Shown: positions 58,631 to 64,000 of the stretch, in pieces
How positions within the stretch are numbered: position 1 is the first letter of the stretch
Layout of the letters: each line of letters starts with the position of its first letter
Assembly: GCA_949987565.1 (NCBI GenBank)
Contig: OX465121.1
Coordinates: 696,137-760,136, forward strand
Origin: Luidia sarsii
Taxonomy: Eukaryota; Echinodermata; Asteroidea; Paxillosida; Luidiidae
Length of the DNA stretch: 64,000 bases
Reading direction: 5' to 3'
Position numbers and translations under genes: made by a program
The notes under the pieces: model-generated
What the model was told of the DNA's origin: nothing
What the model saw: only the letters and a program-made list of their open reading frames with translations
Database searches by the model: none

Positions 58631-59000
58631 ACTCACTCTCTCTCTATCTCTCTCTCTCACTCACTCTCTCTCTATCTCTCTCTCACTCACTCTCCCTATC
58701 TACCTCTGTCTTCACTACCACCCATATCATTTCAGCCTCTTTTTGCCCGAATTTCTGTAACTGGGATTCGAATCAAAGATGGCTGCACGGTTTGCTTATA
58801 CAGGACCGGCTCAGTGACGCTGCAATATTTTGGGGTGGATTTATGAGGTGAAGAACTGTTCACCTTGGAGTGGTAACGATGTTTGTAATGGTTTGTTTCA
58901 GTTTCGCGAGGACGTTACATGGGGTCTGGAGGGTAACTACAACCCGGGCTTCGAGGCGTTCAAGGAGGCGCGTTCCCAGACCGAAAACACCCGGATGTGA
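43780..59000 (+). CDS. SLCO-like: OATP/SLCO-family organic anion transporter, gene 2 (11 coding exons, 648 aa)
   Basis: Second complete family member. Coding exons are 43780-44141, 45602-45813, 49658-49939, 51371-51535, 52820-53021, 54025-54178, 55177-55361, 56298-56359, 57296-57444, 57921-57995 and 58902-59000. All are GT-AG with consistent phases, totalling 1947 nt. Landmarks are LTTLERRF, HRPRIVG, PVAVTYIDD, EWFGAWWLGF (a good match to the family signature), ten loop cysteines, GFLPAPLYFGAAI and TM12. The N-terminus is very short (about 10 residues before TM1). The in-frame TAA at 43768-43770 plus the acceptor at 43751-43753 fix the start and imply an upstream non-coding exon. Substrate unknown; plasma-membrane location is inferred from the family. 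Confidence 0.93.
44185..44780. mobile_element. Fold-back element with histone-stem-loop-like hairpin, split by a LINE 3' tail
   Basis: Left arm ATATAGGAATGTTTGCGGTG then ACACCATG; right arm is the complement (ATGGTGTCATCGCAAACC, CTTCCTATAT). Between them are GAAGAGGCGTGG and the hairpin GGTTCTGAAAAGAACC (44696-44711). A second copy is at 52640-52795. Confidence 0.65.
44236..44664 (-). mobile_element. Probable LINE 3' tail inserted in the fold-back element
   Basis: On the minus strand it ends in AATAAAATGAACTGAACTGAAC, cut at 20 or so bases, a short-repeat tail typical of non-LTR elements. CATGT occurs on both sides (44230-44235 region and 44666-44670) as a likely target duplication. It contains a 5-bp GGACA array at about 44511-44535. 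No protein remnant seen, so the class is inferred. Confidence 0.5.
44781..45601 (+). other. Rest of gene 2 intron 1
   Basis: SINE fragment at 44935-44990 (GTCTCGGGTTCAACTC, CAGTCAAAGTCTTC), then unique AT-rich DNA to acceptor GCATTTCAG. Confidence 0.6.
45602..45813 (+). CDS. SLCO-like: Gene 2 exon 2: extracellular loop and TM4
   Basis: Encodes SGESTFVCDASREEETC, then TM4 (WALFLGQALMGLAYGPLFPV) and VTYIDDQV. The donor GTAAGA (phase 1) is followed almost at once by the 23-bp minisatellite. Reading through the donor stays open for about 120 codons, but that is repeat sequence and not protein-like. Confidence 0.92.
45824..48135 (+). repeat. 23-bp minisatellite in gene 2 intron 2, about 100 copies
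   Basis: The unit starts CAGACACAGACC and ends AACCAAC. The main variant replaces CAGACACAG with ATGTCACAG. The array starts about ten bases after the exon 2 donor. The sense strand is mostly A and C. All frames stay open for hundreds of codons on both strands because the unit lacks stops, so the large open frames here are not genes. Confidence 0.97.
48136..48894 (+). other. Gene 2 intron 2, unique part
   Basis: A-rich unique sequence after the minisatellite; nothing recognised. Confidence 0.5.
48895..49077. mobile_element. 183-bp Mutator-like fold-back MITE, second copy
   Basis: Flanked by AATAAAAAA at 48886-48894 and 49078-49086. Differs from 15046-15228 at only a handful of sites and has the same length. 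Lies in gene 2 intron 2. Confidence 0.88.
49235..49570. repeat. Polypurine (GA/GGA-rich) tract upstream of exon 3
   Basis: About 330 bp almost free of pyrimidines on the + strand in long runs, ending 90 bp before the exon 3 acceptor. Open frames on the other strand are Ser/Leu/Pro artefacts. Confidence 0.9.
49658..49939 (+). CDS. SLCO-like: Gene 2 exon 3: TM5, OATP signature, TM6
   Basis: TM5 (AAILIATASSTIVGFGQGYA) is followed by DYTKEWFGAWWLGF, the textbook OATP signature, then TM6 (IIVFLAIPFFFFP) and an acidic loop (EIEEEDIPKERL). Acceptor CTCTTAG, phase 1 both ends, donor GTAATA. Confidence 0.93.
50205..51215 (+). repeat. CAGTCGGT / CAGT tandem array in gene 2 intron 3
   Basis: About 1 kb of 8-bp CAGTCGGT mixed with 4-bp CAGT. 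A punctuating segment with GGTCGGTTAGTAATTAACTC recurs at about 50295, 50410, 50566, 50856 and 51075, giving a higher-order structure. Ser-Gln-Ser-Val frames are artefacts. Confidence 0.95.
51371..51535 (+). CDS. SLCO-like: Gene 2 exon 4: TM7
   Basis: 165 nt, phases 1 and 1, the same as gene 1 exon 5. Encodes DFLRTSKRIASNGIFMM, TM7 and SPSISSILVG. Acceptor GTTTTGCAG; donor GTATGT. Confidence 0.92.
51536..52640 (+). other. Gene 2 intron 4, unique part
   Basis: No repeat or gene recognised, only short open frames. Confidence 0.45.
52640..52795. mobile_element. Fold-back element with histone-stem-loop-like hairpin, copy 2
   Basis: ATATAGGAAGGTTTGCGGTG, TCTCTTCAAGAAGAGG, then hairpin GGTTCTGAAAAGAACC (52694-52709), a short spacer, GGTCTCTTCTTGAAGAGACC and GGTGTCATGAC. 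It ends about 25 bp before the exon 5 acceptor. Confidence 0.65.
52820..53021 (+). CDS. SLCO-like: Gene 2 exon 5: TM8 and TM9
   Basis: Encodes IIVMPGALIGNLLSATIVKK, LTPRGCGRLIVG and TM9 ending YFLPCPEPNYDG. Acceptor TTCTTCTTAG; phase 2 donor GTAAGG. Confidence 0.92.
53022..54024 (+). other. Gene 2 intron 5 with an inverted partner at 63828-64000
   Basis: 53328-53520 matches the complement of 63828-64000 (words CTGAGAGATGAAGGTCC, TTTTTGTACAGTGTTC). A GATCGAAACGTTAGGCCCTC repeat is at 53882-53905. Confidence 0.65.
54025..54178 (+). CDS. SLCO-like: Gene 2 exon 6: Kazal-like extracellular loop
   Basis: Six cysteines in QCNDECMC, PVCGADG and NPCLAGC, the same spacing class as gene 1 exon 7. Phase 2 in, phase 0 out. 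Acceptor GCTTGCAG; donor GTAAGC. Confidence 0.93.
54179..55176 (+). other. Gene 2 intron 6, nothing recognised
   Basis: Unique sequence apart from an inverted GTGAGTGATATGTGACAT / ATGTCACATAC pairing just after the donor. Confidence 0.45.
55177..55361 (+). CDS. SLCO-like: Gene 2 exon 7: end of cysteine loop and TM10
   Basis: Cysteines 7-10 (TGCKC and GKCLQTC), then TM10 (GVILFLIVVFGSMVQNP). Split Arg codon in phase 2 at donor GTAGGG, matching gene 1 exon 8. Confidence 0.92.
55660..56012. mobile_element. TTAA-type inverted-repeat element, type A (intron 7)
   Basis: TAAAGGCCCTATACAACATT at left and CCAATGTTGTATTGGGCC with TTTAA at right. The interior is the reverse of 23863-24237. Confidence 0.8.
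56298..56359 (+). CDS. SLCO-like: Gene 2 exon 8: small 62-nt exon
   Basis: Encodes TVGDDKTFALGSSALFSRAL, the conserved ALG-R-L stretch before TM11. Phase 2 in, phase 1 out; acceptor TTCCATCAG, donor GTGAAT. One codon shorter than gene 1 exon 9. Confidence 0.9.
56458..56697. mobile_element. MITE with GGGCCTTTTACCAAA ends (intron 8)
   Basis: GGGCCTTTTACCAAAACCCG at the left is the imperfect complement of CGGAATTTGGAAAAGGGCCC at the right. Contains GGCTTAGGCTTCGGCTCCGG. Confidence 0.65.
56698..57295 (+). other. Rest of gene 2 intron 8
   Basis: GGTCCTGCTAGGATCGAAAC repeat at 57042-57080 and a GAATT-rich spot at 57112-57129; otherwise unique. Confidence 0.55.
57296..57444 (+). CDS. SLCO-like: Gene 2 exon 9: TM11 loop
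   Basis: Encodes GFLPAPLYFGAAIQGSC, TECGITGDCHVYG and the start of the last membrane segment. Phase 0 donor GTAACT. Homologous to the first three quarters of gene 1 exon 10. Confidence 0.92.
57482..57795 (+). repeat. Hexanucleotide array CCATAT then CCACAT in gene 2 intron 9
   Basis: About 52 hexamers. CCATAT fills the left two thirds and CCACAT most of the right third. Ile-Ser and Asp-Met/Val frames are artefacts. Confidence 0.96.
57921..57995 (+). CDS. SLCO-like: Gene 2 exon 10: TM12
   Basis: 25 codons, phase 0 at both ends: ICGLIFFTLALISQTF then RQRFSQDIQ. The intron before it, which holds the CCATAT array, has no counterpart in gene 1. Acceptor ATCCTCCAG; donor GTGCGA. Confidence 0.88.
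58025..58720 (+). repeat. CT-rich low-complexity tract in gene 2 intron 10
   Basis: TCTC, CTCTCCAC, CTGTCTGT and GTCTCT runs over 700 bp, pyrimidine-rich on the sense strand. Ends about 180 bp before exon 11. Confidence 0.92.
58902..59000 (+). CDS. SLCO-like: Gene 2 exon 11: cytoplasmic C-terminus and stop
   Basis: FREDVTWGLEGNYNPGFEAF and on to TRM, with TGA at 58998-59000, after acceptor TTTGTTTCAG. No clear AATAAA was seen in the next several hundred bases, so the 3' UTR end is undefined. Confidence 0.86.
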   Translation, partial: FREDVTWGLEGNYNPGFEAFKEARSQTENTRM

Positions 59001-59064
59001 TTCAAGCACCGAAGTGACCAAAGTAGTTATGCTGATTGAATTCACTTGCATCAACATTTAGACA

Positions 59065-59345
59065 TGTGCTCTTCTATCTGAGCTATCCAGCCCTTAGATG
59101 GTGGCCTCCCTAATAGTCGTCTTTGCTTGCATCTGAATGAAAGAGGGCGTGTGATCCTTTGAGACACTATACGGCAGTTAATGATTGAATTTCTTCTGAC
59201 TGGCGCCCCCACCCCGGCAAAGACTAGTTGACTATTATAGGGAGGCCACCGTCTAACGGCTGGATATATCTAGCTCAGATGGAAGAGCACTGGTACGTCA
59301 ATCCAGAGGTTTCGGTCCAGTCAAAGTTTTCTTTGCCAATTTATC
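59065..59345. repeat. Fold-back pair of tRNA-SINE heads
   Basis: Left half is minus strand (CTGAGCTATCCAGCCCTTAG, GATGGTGGCCTCCCTAATAG). Right half is plus strand (ACTATTATAGGGAGGCCACC, TAGCTCAGATGG). Together they form a large inverted repeat about 65 bp past the gene 2 stop. Confidence 0.75.
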
Positions 59346-60149
59346 AACATTGAGACTGCTGACGGTTTGATAGTAGCAGGTTCTTTCTCGTGAGATTTTG
59401 CTTTTTCATAAGCGGTTCTGCCAAAATCGAAAGGCCAAGCCCTCCAAACGTTTGCGATTTGACTATTTGTTATATAGTTAGAAAATAAGCTACTATAAAT
59501 TAGTGTATAACTGGTTATATTATCGAAACGGAAGGAAATGAAGCATGTCGAACGCTATATTATTGAGAACATGTTTAATTTGAAGGATCTATACGATGCT
59601 GTGTAACTGCTGGTCAAACTAATAGCCATTCATTGTATAATTATGTATGGCTGCTTTTTGGAAGTTAGATGCTCTGATAAAATTGTTCCAGATATTTTTT
59701 TTATTATTGTTATGATTTTTTATGGATATGCAATAATACAATGGGCCCTACACAATAACAATGATTAAGGCTAGAAAATGAAGGGCGTATATTTTAACGT
59801 GTCATACAACAAAACGACAGCATTGAGTTTAATATTAATGTCCTTTCCAGTAATTCATGAAGACTCGTTACCCATGATGTAAATATTTTATAAACTTTTA
59901 TAAACCTTTTTAGATTTTTTATAAGCTTTTGAGTGGCAGTTTGGCCAATTAAAATGGATGTGTACTTTGAACAAAATGTTCCCTCCCCTTTATGTTAATG
60001 ACCATGCGTTTCAATGACACTCATTATTTTCATTTTTTCTGAGATTCAAATTGATGTGTACATGTATTGCATGTTTTTGTATTTTCTGTGAGTTCATGTC
60101 CAAAATTCAAAATTAAGCAAGTTGGCTAGATGGTCTGGAAAGATGTTAC
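59346..60149. other. Intergenic, AT-rich, nothing recognised
   Basis: A degraded GGTCCTGCTAGG-type repeat at 59355-59450; no gene. Confidence 0.45.
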
Positions 60150-60502
60150 TTAAAGGCCCTGTACAACATTGGTAAAGGTCAAAAGATTGGCACAGTTTGT
60201 GTGCTAAACTATTAAACATTCCAATCATGCAAAGGTTTTAGCTCAAATGGTGATCTGAGAAAATAGAAAAAGGTAAAAAAAAAACGTCGCGGTTTTTGCA
60301 CCATTCTGTAGTGTAAGAAATAGTTTATGACTTGCGAGTAATAAACTATTTGTCGATGTTTGAGTGAAGAAGTACAGCATCTCAGACCGTAAGATTTCAA
60401 CATGAGGATTCTATCATGACCATCTACAAACTGTGTAAATTAGAGGTAAATCTGTGGACATCAATGTTTTCCGATCTTCCCATTGTTGTATTGGGCCTTT
60501 AA
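60150..60502. mobile_element. TTAA-flanked inverted-repeat element, type A
   Basis: TTAAAGGCCCTGTACAACAT at left and CATTGTTGTATTGGGCC with TTTAA at right. 353 bp. Confidence 0.82.
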
Positions 60503-61311
60503 CTACCTTCACTGTAAACCGGTGGAAAAAATCCTAAACCAACCTTAGACCACCAATTGTTATATAGTTTTCCCCAAATTCATGATTTTGTGGCGTGTAT
60601 GTGTCAGCCAGACGACTGTCCTCAGTGAGTTCCTCTGTACACAACATGCACTTTTTGGGAAAACTGTAGGCCTATAAGTCCATTTATCGTGGTTGTGCCA
60701 GGCCATGGATATCGTCTACTATAATTGGTGGTCTAATTTGGATTTAGGTTTTTTCCCAGACTTTTATAGTGAGGGTATAAATAATCTAAAATCTTGCCGG
60801 TGGTCTGACGTTTCAATCTCAGCCGCACCTCTCTCAGAGCCAAAATAGAGAGCAAGATCTTGCCCTTTTTAAAAGGAATGCTAATTCCTATCTCCGGCCT
60901 TCCCGAGTCTCTCTCTGTCCTCTTCTTTCACTGGCCCTTACTGTTGAGTGGCTTTTCAGCCTTGTTTTGGGCGATCTTCAGTTGCATAAAGAAGGGGGAA
61001 TATTGGGACACGGATGACAGACAAAGGACACAGAGGAAAGTTGGTAGATAGGCCTAGATCAGAGTGAGATCAAAGGCAGAGCAGGGAATAGAGTAGAGAT
61101 TACTTAACAGAGAGGTAAAGGTCAAAGTGTAAGAAAAAATAAGAGAGAAGTCGGGTAGCGAACAGAAGTATTTTTACCGTAGTAAAGAGACACTGTGCTA
61201 ACCATTTCCCCGATAGAAACGAACAATAGTGGAATACGAGTTGAAAGCAAACAACATAATAACAGTTTGGTTGTTTCACGGAGGAAGACATGTCATGCCG
61301 AGGTTTTGCCT
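60503..61311. other. Intergenic, nothing recognised
   Basis: An ACCACCAATTGTTATATAG / CTATAATTGGTGGTC inverted pair spans 60550-60735, suggesting another small fold-back element. A degraded TGACGTTTCAATC repeat is at 60805. Confidence 0.45.
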
Positions 61312-61665
61312 TTAAAGGCTCAATAGGCCCTACAACTTAATATTGGGAAGATGGGAAAACATCGATGTCCACAGATTTCCTTCTAATTTAAACAGTTTGT
61401 AGATAGTCATGACAGAATCATCATGTTGAAATCATAAGGTTTGGGATGCTGTACATTTCAATAAATCTTCACTCAAACATCGATAAATAGTTTCTTGCAC
61501 TATAGAACTGTGCGAAAACCGTGACGGTATTTTTGACTTTTACTACTTTCTCAGATTTTTTTGAACTAAAACCTTCTCAGGATTTCTCGTTTGGAATGTT
61601 GAATGGTTTAACACACAAACTGTGGCAATCTTTTGACTTTTACCAATGTTGTATAGGGCCTTTAA
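61312..61665. mobile_element. TTAA-flanked inverted-repeat element, type A
   Basis: TTTAAAGGC at left (with a small internal change) and ACCAATGTTGTATAGGGCC with TTTAA at right. Internal words shared with the other copies. Confidence 0.78.
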
Positions 61666-62849
61666 GCACCTCCAAGCAAATAGCCTCATAAGCCTCCTTA
61701 TACCTCTACTTCGTTTCAACTTGTAGCCATACTCGAACAAAATGCATGCGCACAAATTATCCCATGTAGGATAGTCTTATTTCTAGCCGCACAACCGCCT
61801 ACAAGGGTCAACAAGAGTGGACAGTAGCAGTGGAAGGCCTACGAACTACACTCAGGTCAAACTATGGGATTGCTATGCATACATCGCATGCACAACAAAT
61901 ACCCCATAGTCCGAAGACCCACGTGAAGTTTCTAATGCCTGGCTCCTTGACCCCATGCCATATCTGATTATTTTTTTTCTCTATCGATGCTTGCAGTACA
62001 CAAAACTCGACAGCGATTCACCGACGCCAATACAAAAACACAATCAGTGTTACAGACTTTCGACAAGTATAGCACTCATCGATATTCGAATGTCAACATC
62101 GAGCGTTGAACTAGTAAACAACCTCTGGCGGTCAAATGATTGTTATAGCGCGATAAGACTACTGGCAAGTTGTACTCGGCAGTACTGTCTCTGGCAGCTT
62201 GAATGATTTGGGCTTCATTTGTTACACAAACGGTTTTTACACATCGAGGTAAGTCGCCCTTGACTATTATTTTCCCACATCAAATGCAGTTCACAGGGCA
62301 AAAGCTAGTTGAGTCAACATCACAATGTTAATAATGCCGGACAATATCTAAGCATTAATGTTTAGCTAAAAATATCAATTGTTAGCATATTCATTCGTGT
62401 GGAGTTTCCTTGGGCAAGTTTTTAGTTTGATAATTAGTGAACAGCTTACTTTGTAGCATAGTGGCTGATAAAAAAGACTTACTCTTGGAACGCGAACTCC
62501 ATACATGTTCTGATAAACCCAGAGCATTTGTACTGCAAGCGAGTTTCTTGACAACGTTGGCCCAACATTGTCACAGTGTGTGCAGCATAGCACTCCCAAA
62601 ATGATCAAAGAGAATACACTGAAGTGCGGGTGTTATACAAATGGTTGTCTTTAATGAAACAAAAATGACTTATTCATAGCATGATGATATAGAGCATGGT
62701 TATCATGTAATACAGCATACCTAACGTAATATAAGGCATTCCGCTTACAGAACTGCTTCAATGTCTTGAAAATGTAAACAAAAATTCTTTGCCATTTTTC
62801 AAAACTGTTTTAAAATGTTCCCAGTCGGTTTTTCCTTCATTTTTCTTGC
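61666..62849. other. Intergenic upstream of gene 3, nothing recognised
   Basis: Unique sequence, short open frames. It may contain the 5' non-coding exon and promoter of gene 3, but no signal decides it. Confidence 0.4.
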
Positions 62850-63192
62850 TTCAAATTGTGTGTTTATTGGTTTTGATCCAACATAATTATACATGAAATA
62901 GCGCACATGTAAAAATTTCAGCTCAATCAGCCAACCGAGTCTCGAGAAAATCGTTAAAACCGCGTCATTTTTTTCTCGAAAATGCAACTAATTGTTCCGA
63001 AAAAATCGTTTAGATCTAGGGGTGAGACGTCAACAATTTCTTCTACTCTTTTCTCAAAGAATACATCATTATAGACAAAAATTATTTCAGTGCGAGGTTT
63101 CTACTATAACCATCTTCAAACTGTATAAGTTTCATGTAAATCTGTGAACGTTTCTGTCTTTCGATCTTACCAATGTTGTATAGGGGCCTTAA
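62850..63192. mobile_element. TTAA-type inverted-repeat element, type B
   Basis: Shares TGGTTTTGATCCAACATAAT-type, CAGCTCAATC-GCCAACCGAGTCTCGAGAAAAT and TTTCGATCTTACCAATGTTG with 10371-10751, ending GGGGCCTTAA. The left end is unclear. Confidence 0.6.
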
Positions 63193-63425
63193 GTAGATCA
63201 ATGGAAATGGGCTACTTCAAGTTTCACTCTTTACTACATGCTAAGCACTCCTAATGCACGTCAAACACCGTGCACATCACAAGGAATATTTTGGTCACTC
63301 TGGTTTTTAAGCAATGAAATCTGCTCATGCTAAGTTCTAAGGTTCTATGCCATTGGCCCCGATGCACAGTGGGATGAACACTGTTGATTGGTTTATTGAG
63401 AAGAGCGAGTATCCCCCCATTGCAG

Positions 63426-63553
63426 GTAACCATGGCGATTGAGACCATTGTCAACAAGCCCATTGCGTTTGCCGTGTGCTACGCTCTCTTCATGCTCTTC
63501 CAAGTGAGCTCGACCATGTACACGTCGGCTATTCTCACAACGCTGGAGGCAAG
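63426..63553 (+). CDS. SLCO-like: OATP/SLCO-family gene 3, first coding exon (gene runs past the window)
   Basis: After acceptor CCCCATTGCAG, six UTR bases precede ATG at 63432 in a strong context (ACCATGG). It encodes MAIETIVNKPIAFAVCYALF, LFQVSSTMYTSAILTTLEAR, closely resembling the start of gene 2 (RPVAF-CY-L--FQVS---Y-A-LTTLE-R). It ends in phase 2 at GTATAC, so its first intron falls inside the LTTLE-RF motif, a position different from both neighbours. No in-frame stop lies between acceptor and ATG, so an upstream coding exon cannot be excluded. Confidence 0.82.
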
Positions 63554-63827
63554 GTATACCCGCTCTTTCTCGCACAACTGTAGATATTTGACCTGATATT
63601 TGACCTGGTATTTGTTCGCCCCGCACAAAGCTACGCTAGGCAGGTTTTGTTTAAAAATCCATGGCAGGCCTATACGGGTCCACGCTGCAACGGCATTTAG
63701 GTCACGGGTTCAGAGATCATTTCACCCGAAGGAATTTCTGCACAACAAACATCGTCCCACGTCCTTTGTGGTTAGAAGAGTGTGATTAACGCGCCATTTC
63801 CATACAATTGTCTCCGACAGTTTCGTG

Positions 63828-64000
63828 TGCAGAACACTAAATAGAGCTCCCATTGAACACTGTACAAAAACACTCACTTTCAAAGCCAATTATTCCATGC
63901 CCAAAAGTCTCTCAGTTCTTGTAGCTATACTTAAAATTGTAGTTTGGACCTTCATCTCTCAGATTCTTTTCAATATTAGTGCCCTTAGCCGATTAGATTT
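63828..64000 (-). repeat. Inverted partner of 53328-53520, in gene 3 intron 1
   Basis: The complement of this stretch matches gene 2 intron 5 closely, including GAGAGACTTTTGGGC and AATTGGCTTTGAAAG. It continues to the window edge. Confidence 0.65.

Overview
This window looks like nuclear DNA of a metazoan. It has GT-AG spliced genes, TTAGGG-type telomere-like DNA inside an intron, non-LTR retrotransposon remnants, tRNA-derived SINEs and many short inverted-repeat transposons. Frequent AGGCCT and ACATGTAC words, together with the repeat families, suggest a marine invertebrate deuterostome, most likely an echinoderm. That taxonomic call is an inference I cannot verify here.

The protein-coding content is a tandem cluster of organic anion transporter genes (OATP/SLCO family), all on the + strand. 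Gene 1 (13993-27610) has 11 coding exons that splice in frame to 722 aa. Gene 2 (43780-59000) has 11 coding exons that splice in frame to 648 aa. Gene 3 shows only its first coding exon (63426-63553) and runs off the right edge. I reconstructed the exons by matching splice sites, reading-frame phase and family landmarks: the GAWW signature before TM6, the ten-cysteine Kazal-like loop between TM9 and TM10, and the FIPSP/FLPAP motif before TM11. Seven internal intron positions have identical phases in genes 1 and 2, so they are paralogues from tandem duplication. The introns differ mainly in the repeats they have acquired.

Layout: 1-13960 is non-genic. It is TGTACA-rich at the far left, then holds fold-back elements, two loci with a 16-bp minisatellite, a tRNA-derived SINE, and a decayed reverse transcriptase fragment with a transposon nested in it. 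13964-27610 is gene 1; its introns carry MITEs, an L2-like LINE fragment, a 67-bp satellite and telomere-like repeats. 27611-43750 is intergenic, with a 19-bp minisatellite (33040-34640), a second L2-like fragment, a GA tract and a 200-N assembly gap that is probably spurious. 43754-59000 is gene 2; its introns hold a 2.3-kb 23-bp minisatellite starting about 10 bp after a splice donor, an 8-bp CAGTCGGT array, a CCATAT array and CT-rich DNA. 59001-63425 is intergenic repeats, then gene 3 begins.

The genes would make related 12-TM plasma-membrane carriers for amphipathic organic anions. I see no sign of a prokaryotic-type system, CRISPR array or operon. The most interesting material is the transposon layer: twin 183-bp elements with perfect 9-bp target duplications, a TTAA-flanked family, a composite insertion with an 8-bp target duplication, and a dispersed fold-back element whose minus strand fits the histone 3' stem-loop consensus.
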